From Salinisphaera hydrothermalis C41B8 (GTDB taxonomy: Bacteria; Pseudomonadota; Gammaproteobacteria; Nevskiales; Salinisphaeraceae): DNA of 64,000 nt. Shown here piece after piece: positions 56,701 to 64,000 of the stretch. Each line of letters begins with the position of its first letter. Position 1 is the first letter of the stretch. The notes under the pieces were generated by a model. That model ran no database searches. It saw only the letters and a program-made list of their open reading frames with translations, and was not told where the DNA came from. The translations under genes were made by a program, and so were the position numbers. The stretch spans positions 29,804 to 93,803 of the forward strand of contig NZ_APNK01000013.1 of NCBI RefSeq assembly GCF_000732535.1, given 5' to 3'.

Positions 56701-57698
56701 GCCTTCGGCTTGCCACCGCGGCCGGTCGCGGCCTCGTCGCGGATCTCTCCGCCCGAGCCGGTCGCGGCACCCGGCGCTGGCGCGATCGCGGTCGGATGAT
56801 TATGGGTTTCCACCTTCATCAACAGATGGACGTCTTCCTCGACCAGGCGATAGGTCCGGTCCCGGCCGACCGTCATGCGGGTCGCGGCCGGCCCGGCCAC
56901 GACCGCCGCATTGTCCCGATAGGCCGACAAGACGCCCTCGGGGGCCGCCTTGTAGGAACTGCGGATCATGTCGAACAACGAGGCGGTCTGGGTTTCGCCG
57001 TCGATGGTGAATTCCGCGTTGAAAATCTTGTGCCGGCAGTGCTCGGAGTTGATCTGGCCGAACATCATGAGCTCGACGTCGGTCGGATCGCGATCGAGCG
57101 CGGCGTACTGTTCGGCGAGATACTCGAGTTCTTCCTCGGCCAGCGCCAGGCCCCAGTCGCGGTTGGCGCTGCGCAAGGCCTCGATGCCCTTGCGCGCCAG
57201 CGGCACGCGCCGAAGACGGCGGCGTTCCGGGACAGTGAACAGCGTATTCAGCAGCGCCCAGTCGTCGACCAGCGATTCGGTCATCGGATCATGCAGCGCA
57301 CCGGACTCGGTCAGCGCGGCCGTGCTCGGCGCCTCGCCGCCAAAGCGATAGACCAGCGCGCGTTCCAGCCGCACCAGCGTCTTGATGCCGCTATTGTGCG
57401 CAATGTCCTCGGCCTTGCTCGACCAGGCCGAGACGGTGCCCAGACGCGGCACGACCACCACGCCTTCGGCGCGCGGTGCATCGCCGTCGACTGCCAGCAG
57501 GCGGTTCAGCCGCTCATGCGTCTTGTCGTCCGGCTCTTCGGAAAACGCGGCGATATAGATCGCGCGCGCGTCCACGTCGGCCACATCGAGACCGGCACGG
57601 CGCAGACCCGCGACCAGGCGCTCGCGTTCGAAGTCCGCCAGCGCGGCCTCGCCGGCATAGATTTCGACCGCAGTTATCGATTGACCAGACTCCGCCAC
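53799..57698 (-). CDS. purL: Phosphoribosylformylglycinamidine synthase
   Basis: This large single-chain enzyme of 1299 residues converts FGAR and glutamine to FGAM. The order is an N-terminal PurS-like domain, a linker with the FGAM-synthase motif EHCRHKIFNAEF, two AIRS-like halves (KVETHNHPTAIAP and the auxiliary GKDSLSM site) and a C-terminal glutaminase with nucleophile ALGVCNGCQM and the histidine of CMPHPERV. Length matches the E. coli enzyme. The start codon lies 25 bases inside the upstream hydrolase gene, so the two are tightly linked. mltF lies beyond the next genes, as the purL-mltF neighbourhood does in E. coli. Confidence 0.98.
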   Translation of the reverse strand: MAESGQSITAVEIYAGEAALADFERERLVAGLRRAGLDVADVDARAIYIAAFSEEPDDKTHERLNRLLAVDGDAPRAEGVVVVPRLGTVSAWSSKAEDIAHNSGIKTLVRLERALVYRFGGEAPSTAALTESGALHDPMTESLVDDWALLNTLFTVPERRRLRRVPLARKGIEALRSANRDWGLALAEEELEYLAEQYAALDRDPTDVELMMFGQINSEHCRHKIFNAEFTIDGETQTASLFDMIRSSYKAAPEGVLSAYRDNAAVVAGPAATRMTVGRDRTYRLVEEDVHLLMKVETHNHPTAIAPAPGAATGSGGEIRDEAATGRGGKPKAGLAGFSVADLRLPGDIKPWETDADAPGHLASALDIMLEGPIGAARYNNEFGRPALGGYFRTFQYESEATGLRGFAKPIMIAGGMGNVRPGHVEKHEVPVEACLIVLGGPAMLIGLGGGAASSMASGTGSEALDFASVQRANPEMQRRAQEVIEGCIALGEDNPIASVHDVGAGGLSNALPEIIDADDRGGSIRLRDIQSADPSLSPMEIWCNESQERYVIAIPADAIEVFEKLAARERCPYAIVGRATAEPNLVVEDGEAATAETARPVDMPMGVLLGRTPRMQREAQHATPALAAWDRSGVNIAEAFERVLQLPTVASKSFLITIGDRSVGGMTARDQMVGPWQVPVADVAVTTTAFTGDTGEAMAMGERSPVALIDAPASGRMAVGEAITNLAAARIDKLTDVRLSANWMAACGDPAEDARLYDTVRAVGEELCSELGLAIPVGKDSLSMRASWDGENGPRTMSAPVSLVVSAFAPTVSARATLTPQLVSPERTESRLILADLGAGRNRLGGSAVAQVYGALGNRAPDLDSAATLGGFFRAVQTLAADGRILAYHDRSDGGLAACLAEMCFASRLGVDVGLDELDGDPLAALFAEELGAVLQVAASDVDVALITLRDAGVAATDIGSVTSTDRIVARQGDAEVLSVSRVDAQRHWAATSHAMAALRDDPACADAEYDTLLDTADPGLPGKPSFDPAEDVAAPYINTERPKVAILREQGVNGHNEMAFAFTRAGFDAIDVHMSEIVSGKVRLADVQGVAACGGFSYGDVLGAGQGWAKSILFNRNARKAFADFFARDETFALGVCNGCQMLAALSELIPGTDGWPSFVANASRQFEARTSGVEILDSNAVLLDGMAGSRMPVAVAHGEGHARFAEAGDLERLVAAGQVGMRYTANAGGAAESYPANPNGSPGGVTGLSNADGRVFICMPHPERVTRTVNLSWAPESWGEASPWARLFANARRFVG

Positions 57699-58450
57699 GA
57701 CAGACCCTCGTTTTGGTTGGCGACATGCACCCAGTCCGGCGTACAGGCCAGCGCTTCGGCAAGCGCGGCCCGGGCCAGGTCCGGGCGATTGTTGGATTCG
57801 GACAGATGCGCGACCACGACATGCTGGAGCGCGCCGGTATCGATTTCCGATACCAGCGCGGCGGCCTCGGCATTGCTCAGGTGGCCGAGACGACCACCCA
57901 CGCGTGCCTTGAGGCTGGGCGGATACGGTCCGCCCGCCAGCATGTCCGGATCGTGATTGGATTCAATGATGAGTGCATCGCAGGCGTCGACCATGGCACG
58001 CACATGCGGCGTAACGTGGCCGATATCGGACAGCACCCCCAGTCGATGCTCGCCGTTGCCGATCACGAGCTGCGCGGGTTCGCGCGCGTCGTGTGGCACC
58101 GGATAGGGGAAAAGCTCCAGATCGCCGATGGCGAACGGTTCGTGCGGCGAATACAGCTCGGTGGCCGCGAGTTCGCTGCCCGGTTTGGCCGCCTGGGTGC
58201 CGGGTGTCAGCCAGACCGGCAGATCGTGGGCGCGCGAGAAACGCGATACGCCCTTCCAGTGATCATCGTGTTCGTGGGTGATCACGATGGCGTCGATATC
58301 GCCAGGCGTCAGTTCCAGCCGGGCCAGACGCTTTTCGATTTCGCGCGCGGAAAAGCCACAATCGATCAGAAGCCGCGTGGCGCCCTGCTCGACCACCAGC
58401 GCGTTGCCCTTGCTGCCACTGCCCAACAGGGCGAAGCGCATGGCCGTCAT
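57674..58450 (-). CDS. MBL-fold metallo-hydrolase, YycJ/WalJ-like
   Basis: The protein of 258 residues has the metallo-beta-lactamase signature THEHDDH (58-64), an N-terminal LLGSGSKGNALVVE and the late HLSNAEAAALV and VVVAHLSESNN motifs with further metal-ligand histidines. The GSGSKGN start is typical of the YycJ-like group, which has nuclease-type relatives. The function in proteobacteria is not known. It reads into purL with a 25-base overlap and starts next to the DUF1820 gene. Confidence 0.88.
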   Translation of the reverse strand: MTAMRFALLGSGSKGNALVVEQGATRLLIDCGFSAREIEKRLARLELTPGDIDAIVITHEHDDHWKGVSRFSRAHDLPVWLTPGTQAAKPGSELAATELYSPHEPFAIGDLELFPYPVPHDAREPAQLVIGNGEHRLGVLSDIGHVTPHVRAMVDACDALIIESNHDPDMLAGGPYPPSLKARVGGRLGHLSNAEAAALVSEIDTGALQHVVVAHLSESNNRPDLARAALAEALACTPDWVHVANQNEGLSWRSLVNR

Positions 58451-58819
58451 CTAGGTGTTCGAGCCGGAGCCGTGGCCTCCCGAGCCGGGCCCCTGTCGGG
58501 TATAGACCGGAAACGGACGCACCTTCGAATCGCTGTCGGCCGGGGTGATCTTGGCCGTGCCGCGCCGCTCGACTTCGTCGATGCGGATGATCGAATGCAT
58601 GGGAATATAGCTGCGCTTGACCTCGGAGAACTCCTCGGCCAGCTTCTCTTCAGCCGGGTCGATCACGAGCGTGGTGCGTTCGCCGAAGACCAGCGCCTCG
58701 ATCTCGACGAAACCGAACAGCCCGCCCTGGGATACCGAGCGCGCATAAACCTCGTAGACTTCGCCTTGATTGTAGAACGCCACGCGATACAACCGGCGAT
58801 GGGAATCGGCGTTGGCCAT
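58451..58819 (-). CDS. DUF1820 family protein
   Basis: The protein has 122 residues with the family pattern LYRVAFYNQGEVYEVYA near the N-terminus, then GLFGFVEIEALVFGE and YIPMHSIIRIDEV. A disordered Gly/Ser tail (GPGSGGHGSGSNT) ends it. The family is found mostly in gammaproteobacteria and has no known function. The ATG at 58819 is used; the frame to 58879 crosses the tRNA gene. Its stop touches the start of the MBL gene. Confidence 0.87.
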   Translation of the reverse strand: MANADSHRRLYRVAFYNQGEVYEVYARSVSQGGLFGFVEIEALVFGERTTLVIDPAEEKLAEEFSEVKRSYIPMHSIIRIDEVERRGTAKITPADSDSKVRPFPVYTRQGPGSGGHGSGSNT

Positions 58820-58854
58820 GGGGCGAGTCGATCGATGATCGGATAGAGAAATGG

Positions 58855-58943
58855 CGGAGAGGGTGGGATTCGAACCCACGTGGGGCGGTTAGCCCCCAAC
58901 CGATTTCGAGTCGGTGCCGTTATGACCGCTTCGGTACCTCTCC
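58855..58943 (-). tRNA. tRNA-Ser (anticodon CGA)
   Basis: The - strand folds as a class II tRNA: acceptor GGAGAGG/CCTCTCC with discriminator G, anticodon stem ACCGA/TCGGT around loop CTCGAAA (anticodon CGA), a long variable arm (TTGGGGGCTAACCGCCCC region) typical of tRNA-Ser, and the T-loop GGTTCGAATCC. CCA is not encoded. It decodes UCG. It lies just upstream of the DUF1820 gene on the same strand. Confidence 0.96.
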
Positions 58944-59051
58944 GTTGTTCCTTCGCTGTCGGTATCAACACTGACCCCGGCTGCGAAGTCGCGTATCTTA
59001 AACGATCCGGATCGCTTTCCCAACACTTGATTCGATAATTATTTTCAGAAC

Positions 59052-60584
59052 GTGCCCGATACAACCCGCGGGCCGGGCGCCGGACCGCGGCGCGCGGCCA
59101 CCAATCAAAATCGAGGACGTCGTCTCGTCCACCTGTTCGCGCTGATCGTACTGATCGGCGGCGGCGCGCTGTTGACCACCTGCGTGCATCGGCCCGACGC
59201 GCTGACCCAGGTTCAACGCAGCGGCGTACTGCGCGTGGCCACCATCAACTCCGCCACCACTTATTACCTGGGCCCGCACGGTCCCAAGGGCTTCGAGTAC
59301 GATCTGGCCCGCGGCTTCGCGAAATCGCTGGGTGTAAAACTCAAGATGGTGGTCGTGCCCGATCGGGCGGCCATCATGCACGCCGTGGAAACCGGCCGTG
59401 CCCAGATCGGCGCCGGGCTCGCGATCAGCCCGGCACGCGACGCGCGTGTTCGCTTCACGCCGCCCTATCTCAGCAGCAAGCTCGACGCGGTCTATCGGCA
59501 ACACGAAAACAAACCGAAGAAACTGGCCGATCTCTCGGGGCATCTGGTGCTACCCGACGACACCGCCCTGGCGGACTGGCTGCGCCAGCGCCATCCCGAT
59601 CTGCACTTCACGGTCGATCACACGGCCAATACCGAAGAATTAATGGCGCGCATCGCGCATGGCGATATCGATGCGACCGTGGCCAACGCCGACGTCGTGG
59701 CCATGAATCAGCGCTATTATCCGAAACTGCGCGTCGGCTTCACGCTGCAGCACATCCGCCAGCAGATGGCCTGGGCGTTTCGCGGGCTCGATCGCGGCAG
59801 ACGGCCTGACGGGCTGTACAACAAAGCGATCGCTTATCTCGAACAGGCCAAGTCCAGGGGTCAGATCAAGATCCTGCACGACCGCTATTTCGGGCACGCC
59901 GCCCAGCTCGGCTTCGTCGGCGGCGCCGAGTTCGCGCGTCAGGTCAAGAACAGGCTGGGGCACTGGAAATCCTATTTCAAAGCGGCCGGCCAGCAGTACG
60001 GCGTCGACTGGCGGCTACTCGCCGCCATCGGGTATCAAGAGTCGCGCTGGAACGCCAAAGCGGCCAGCCCCACGAATGTCCGCGGCATCATGATGCTGAC
60101 CCGCGACACCGCCCAGCGCATGGATATCGACAATCGCAGCAACCCGCAGCAATCCATCGATGGCGGCACGCGCTATCTGTTGCAGCTGCGCAAGCGACTC
60201 CCCAAGGCCGTCAAACCACCGGACCGCACCTGGTTCGCGCTCGCGGCCTACAACCTGGGCCTGGGCCACGTCCTCGATGCACGTCGACTACTCAAGCGGG
60301 CCGGGCGTAACCCGAACGTCTGGGTGAATCTACGTGAGGCCCTGGGCTGGCTCACGGAAAAACGCTATCTCGCCCACACCCGTTATGGCTACGCCCAAGG
60401 CAAACAGGCCGCAGCGTACGTCAGCAATATTCGAGCGTACTACGACATCCTCACCTGGATGACCAACAAGAAACGGCATAAAAAGCCGGCCGCACTCGAC
60501 GAACAACCCTCGGCCAGCGGCGCCGATGAAGGCGACGACAAGAACACGCCCCCGGACATCAGCATCACGTCGCCCGCTTTCTGA
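59052..60584 (+). CDS. mltF: Membrane-bound lytic murein transglycosylase F
   Basis: The protein has 510 residues. A basic N-terminus and one membrane-spanning signal (about 25-43) end at LTTC, so C44 could be a lipidation site although the box is imperfect. A solute-binding-protein-like domain (about 50-300) precedes the SLT domain (about 305-470) with catalytic E330 in IGYQESRWNAKAAS and GIMMLTRDTAQRM. The C-terminal 40 residues are acidic and disordered. MltF cleaves glycan strands at the outer membrane. It uses a GTG start. Confidence 0.93.
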   Translation: MPDTTRGPGAGPRRAATNQNRGRRLVHLFALIVLIGGGALLTTCVHRPDALTQVQRSGVLRVATINSATTYYLGPHGPKGFEYDLARGFAKSLGVKLKMVVVPDRAAIMHAVETGRAQIGAGLAISPARDARVRFTPPYLSSKLDAVYRQHENKPKKLADLSGHLVLPDDTALADWLRQRHPDLHFTVDHTANTEELMARIAHGDIDATVANADVVAMNQRYYPKLRVGFTLQHIRQQMAWAFRGLDRGRRPDGLYNKAIAYLEQAKSRGQIKILHDRYFGHAAQLGFVGGAEFARQVKNRLGHWKSYFKAAGQQYGVDWRLLAAIGYQESRWNAKAASPTNVRGIMMLTRDTAQRMDIDNRSNPQQSIDGGTRYLLQLRKRLPKAVKPPDRTWFALAAYNLGLGHVLDARRLLKRAGRNPNVWVNLREALGWLTEKRYLAHTRYGYAQGKQAAAYVSNIRAYYDILTWMTNKKRHKKPAALDEQPSASGADEGDDKNTPPDISITSPAF

Positions 60585-60638
60585 CATTAGTCTGGGGATT
60601 GAACGCCTCGTCCTCGCTGCAGTTCCCTCAAGAACACG

Positions 60639-60712
60639 GTCCGCAGATCGACACAGATTCACGCAGATGCGGTTGTGCTTTTGCGACGTAGCAGGATTCG
60701 AGGCGCGAACGA
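60639..60712 (+). repeat. Dispersed repeat, copy A
   Basis: It begins GTCCGCAGATCGACACAGAT and continues to GATTCGAGGCGCGAACGAGC. It aligns with copy B at 60895-60958, with an extra 12 bases (ACGCAGATG region). Confidence 0.75.
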
Positions 60713-60740
60713 GCTGTAGAGTCGATCGGGCTCAAAGTCT

Positions 60741-60844
60741 TGTAGGCGGGATTAGCGAGGCGTAATCCGACATGGATGCCATTCCAGAAGTGATGGCCCG
60801 ATCGGTCATGTCGGCTTACGGCCTGCGGCCTAAGCCGACCTACG
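60741..60844. repeat. Inverted pair of REP-like elements
   Basis: Element 1 (60741-60773) reads TGTAGGCGGGATTAGCGAGG and CGTAATCCGACATG. Element 2 (60807-60844) reads CATGTCGGCTTACGGCC, TGC, then GGCCTAAGCCGACCTACG. Element 2 is close to the reverse complement of element 1, and each is itself a hairpin. The type (GTAGG-GGATTA-GCG-CGTAATCC) is common in beta- and gammaproteobacterial intergenic DNA. Confidence 0.75.
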
Positions 60845-60894
60845 TCTGTGGCGGGGCGCCGTCGCATTTTCGGCTTCGTTCATCGAAGAGAACT

Positions 60895-60958
60895 GTCCGC
60901 AAATCAACACAGATTCGGTTTTGCTTTCGCGGCATAGCCGATTCGAGGCGCGAACAAG
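60895..60958 (+). repeat. Dispersed repeat, copy B
   Basis: It begins GTCCGCAAATCAACACAGAT and ends GATTCGAGGCGCGAACAAGC. It shares most positions with copy A, and its first ten bases match the arm of the palindrome at 33971. Confidence 0.75.
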
Positions 60959-61054
60959 CAGCGGAATCGAACGAAGCTTGCGACTCGAATAACGCGTTAA
61001 AGAACGAAGCGCATACCGTCTTTCGCGCCCCGGCCGAGCTGGCGTCCCTAACGA

Positions 61055-61112
61055 TTAACCGCCATCTGCGTAGATCTGTGCAGGTCTGCGGACAAATGCC
61101 TTGAGGAACGAA
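61055..61112 (-). repeat. Dispersed repeat, copy C (inverted)
   Basis: On the - strand it reads CGTTCCTCAAGGCATTTGTC followed by CGCAGACCTGCACAGATC and ACGCAGATGGCGGTTA. This matches copy A and its upstream GTTCCCTCAAGA. Confidence 0.7.
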
Positions 61113-61156
61113 GCGCAGCGTCATACGACGCCACGATAGACCTCTTGTCTCGAACG

Positions 61157-61214
61157 GTTAACCGCTATCTGTGTCATCAGCGCAATCTGCGGATAAACGC
61201 CTTGGGGAACGAAG
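61157..61214 (-). repeat. Dispersed repeat, copy D (inverted)
   Basis: On the - strand it reads CGTTCCCCAAGGCGTTTATC followed by CGCAGATTGCGCTGATGAC and ACAGATAGCGGTTA. It is a diverged relative of copy C. Confidence 0.7.
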
Positions 61215-61313
61215 AGAGCCATACTGCTACGCCTCGATGCCACGGATGCCGCTAATCCATTCCGCCAATCGTGGAGCGGATGTTCCAAACCCCGCACGCT
61301 ATAAACGCTGGGC

Positions 61314-61350
61314 AAAAAAAGAGCGCATGGGTCGCCCCCATGCGCTCTTT
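61314..61350 (-). terminator. Terminator of cysH
   Basis: AAAGAGCGCATGGG and CCCATGCGCTCTTT form a 14-base stem with a short loop. On the - strand it is followed by a run of seven T, 20 bases past the cysH stop. Confidence 0.92.
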
Positions 61351-61370
61351 GAGTCCGAAACGGGCCCGGA

Positions 61371-62000
61371 TCAGGCCGAGAAGCGGTTATGCAGGCCGCA
61401 CTCGCGGTTGCCCAGCACCTTGGTCGGGTCGTAGTAGTTGGTTTCGTTCGGCAGACCGTGCTCGATGAGATAGCGCTCCATGTCGATCTCGGTCCATTCC
61501 AGCACCGGGGCGACCTTGATCACGCCGCCGGCCTTATCCTGCGACACGATGTCCATGCCCTGGCGGAAGGCGGTCTGATCGCGGCGCACCGCGGTCAGCC
61601 AGACGTCCGGGCTCATCTCGCGCATGGCACGGCCGAACGGCTCGAGCTTGACCTGATGGGTGAACTCTTCATGCTGCGGATCGTCGACGTCCGGAATGCC
61701 CATGAGCGCATCCCGACGGGCCGCCGACATCAGCGGATTGAACACGTGCACGTTCAGCTCGAGATCGTTGATCAGCTTCTCGGCGAACAGATAGGTCTTG
61801 CGCGTGGCATAACCGGAATCGATCCAGACCACGTCCATGTCCGGCTGCGCCTGCACGGCCATGTGCAGGATCACCGCCTCGTACGGACCGAAGTTGGTGG
61901 TCACGATGGTGCGACCGTCCAGGCCGGCAGCCCAGTTCACGATTTCCTGCGGATGCCGACCGGCGAGCTCGGCGTTGACCTTGGCGGTATCGATATCCAT
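61371..62000 (-). CDS. cysH: Phosphoadenylyl-sulfate reductase
   Basis: The enzyme reduces PAPS to sulfite in sulfate assimilation. The protein has 209 residues, with the PP-loop region TTNFGPYEAVILHM and the catalytic C201 in the ECGLH motif at the C-terminus. It lacks the two CC/CxxC cysteine pairs of APS reductases, so it should use PAPS and carry no iron-sulfur cluster. The ATG at 62000 is preferred; a GTG at 62015 adds five residues. No cysI, cysJ or cysD is in the window. The upstream region (62050-62130) is AT-rich, as CysB-controlled promoters are, but no site can be named. Confidence 0.93.
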   Translation of the reverse strand: MDIDTAKVNAELAGRHPQEIVNWAAGLDGRTIVTTNFGPYEAVILHMAVQAQPDMDVVWIDSGYATRKTYLFAEKLINDLELNVHVFNPLMSAARRDALMGIPDVDDPQHEEFTHQVKLEPFGRAMREMSPDVWLTAVRRDQTAFRQGMDIVSQDKAGGVIKVAPVLEWTEIDMERYLIEHGLPNETNYYDPTKVLGNRECGLHNRFSA

Positions 62001-62216
62001 AAGACAAAACCTCACGGGGTGAAGTAGCAGCCGTTGCGTCGGCCATGAATGACTTGCCGGAGATTTTAAAAGCTATTCGGTTATTTTGAAGAGCAGTTTC
62101 AAGACCATTTGGTTATATTCTTAGCATCACGCCCGCGTGCGAATCACGATCCGTGTATCGGCCGCCAAACTTGGCTACACTTGCCGGTCTACTTGTTTTC
62201 ACTGCACGCGCATCCT

Positions 62217-63878
<1,662 letters not shown>

Positions 63879-63902
63879 GCCGTCGCTCGTCGTTGTCGAT
63901 TG

Positions 63903-63936
63903 AAAAAGCCCTCGCCGCCACGGCGGGGGCTTTTTT
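63903..63936. terminator. Terminator after ettA, probably bidirectional
   Basis: AAAAAGCCCTCGCCG, loop CCA, CGGCGGGGGC then six T. Both sides have homopolymer runs, so it can serve ettA and the leftward gene that ends at 63942. Confidence 0.9.
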
Positions 63937-63941
63937 CAGGT

Positions 63942-64000
63942 TCATCGCACTTTACCGGGAAACGCGGCTTTGATTTTGAGGAAGAAGTAGTCGGCGTTAC
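63942..64000 (-). CDS. C-terminal end of a leftward gene, unidentified
   Basis: On the - strand the last 18 codons read NADYFFLKIKAAFPGKVR and end in TGA at 63942-63944. The frame is open to the window edge. The peptide looks protein-like (mixed aromatic and basic residues) and the terminator just beyond supports a gene end, but 18 residues are too few to name it. Confidence 0.5.
   Translation of the reverse strand, partial: NADYFFLKIKAAFPGKVR

Larger units (their letters stand above)
60585..61370. other. 786-base gene-free region filled with repeats
   Basis: No convincing gene is present; short open frames at 60526-60765 and 60772-61104 follow the repeats. It contains two direct copies (60639-60712, 60895-60958) and two inverted copies (61055-61112, 61157-61214) of one repeat, an inverted REP-like pair (60741-60844) and the cysH terminator. 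Confidence 0.75.

Noticed and set aside
55833..57956. 707-codon open frame opposite purL
   Set aside because: It is the antisense shadow of a certain gene, with low-complexity His/Arg/Asp composition.
60526..61104. Small open frames after mltF
   Set aside because: They follow the repeat copies and change with them, so they are by-products of the repeats.
60639..61214. CRISPR array
   Set aside because: The repeats are irregular in length, spacing and orientation, with no equal spacers and no cas genes.

Overview
The window is a high-G+C bacterial chromosome segment packed with housekeeping genes. Gene content and order point to a gammaproteobacterium: mreBCD-mrdAB-mltB-rlpA-dacA-ybeD-lipB, mlaFEDCB, purL beside mltF, fis after prmA, a DUF1820 gene, and metX-metW. 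A halophile of the Salinisphaera type is my best guess, but that is inference from overall style. I see no rRNA, prophage, transposase, CRISPR array or known defence system.

Layout. From 1 to 3374 a leftward group carries ilvA, a ZnT9-like cation transporter and a glycosyltransferase 9 gene cut by the left edge. From 3606 to 7048 proC, yggT, metX and metW read rightward, with two palindromic elements after proC. From 7086 to 10835 a leftward group holds an SH3/coiled-coil membrane protein, a proton antiporter, an alpha/beta hydrolase and a TerB-like protein. tatD and an ElaB/YqjE-like pair follow. ilvD and a 1-Cys peroxiredoxin lie leftward, then cutA-dsbD, a 580-base non-coding stretch, accBC-prmA, fis and purH.

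From 22968 to 33421 lies an accessory catabolic block: an SDR, an Ldh-family dehydrogenase, a UxaA/GarD-type dehydratase, a FadR-type regulator, a ribose-type ABC importer and an SMP-30 lactonase. It looks like a sugar-acid or sugar-lactone regulon. Its two divergent control regions share an 11-base word, probably the regulator's operator. This is the best candidate for an uncharacterised pathway here.

yjbQ and gatCAB follow leftward. From 37594 to 50869 a long rightward series joins cell elongation (MreBCD, PBP2, RodA), murein lytic enzymes (MltB, RlpA), a DD-carboxypeptidase, lipoate transfer (YbeD, LipB) and the Mla phospholipid system, mostly with stop/start overlaps. The right end holds an acetoacetyl-CoA synthetase-like ligase, a periplasmic YbhB-like protein, purL, an MBL hydrolase, a DUF1820 gene, tRNA-Ser(CGA), mltF, a 786-base repeat-filled gap, cysH, ettA and the last codons of a leftward gene.

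The structure not explained by genes is mostly intergenic palindromes and dispersed repeats (4472-4667, 17545-17649, 33971-34089, 60639-61214). The last of these contains four related repeat copies plus an inverted REP-like pair.
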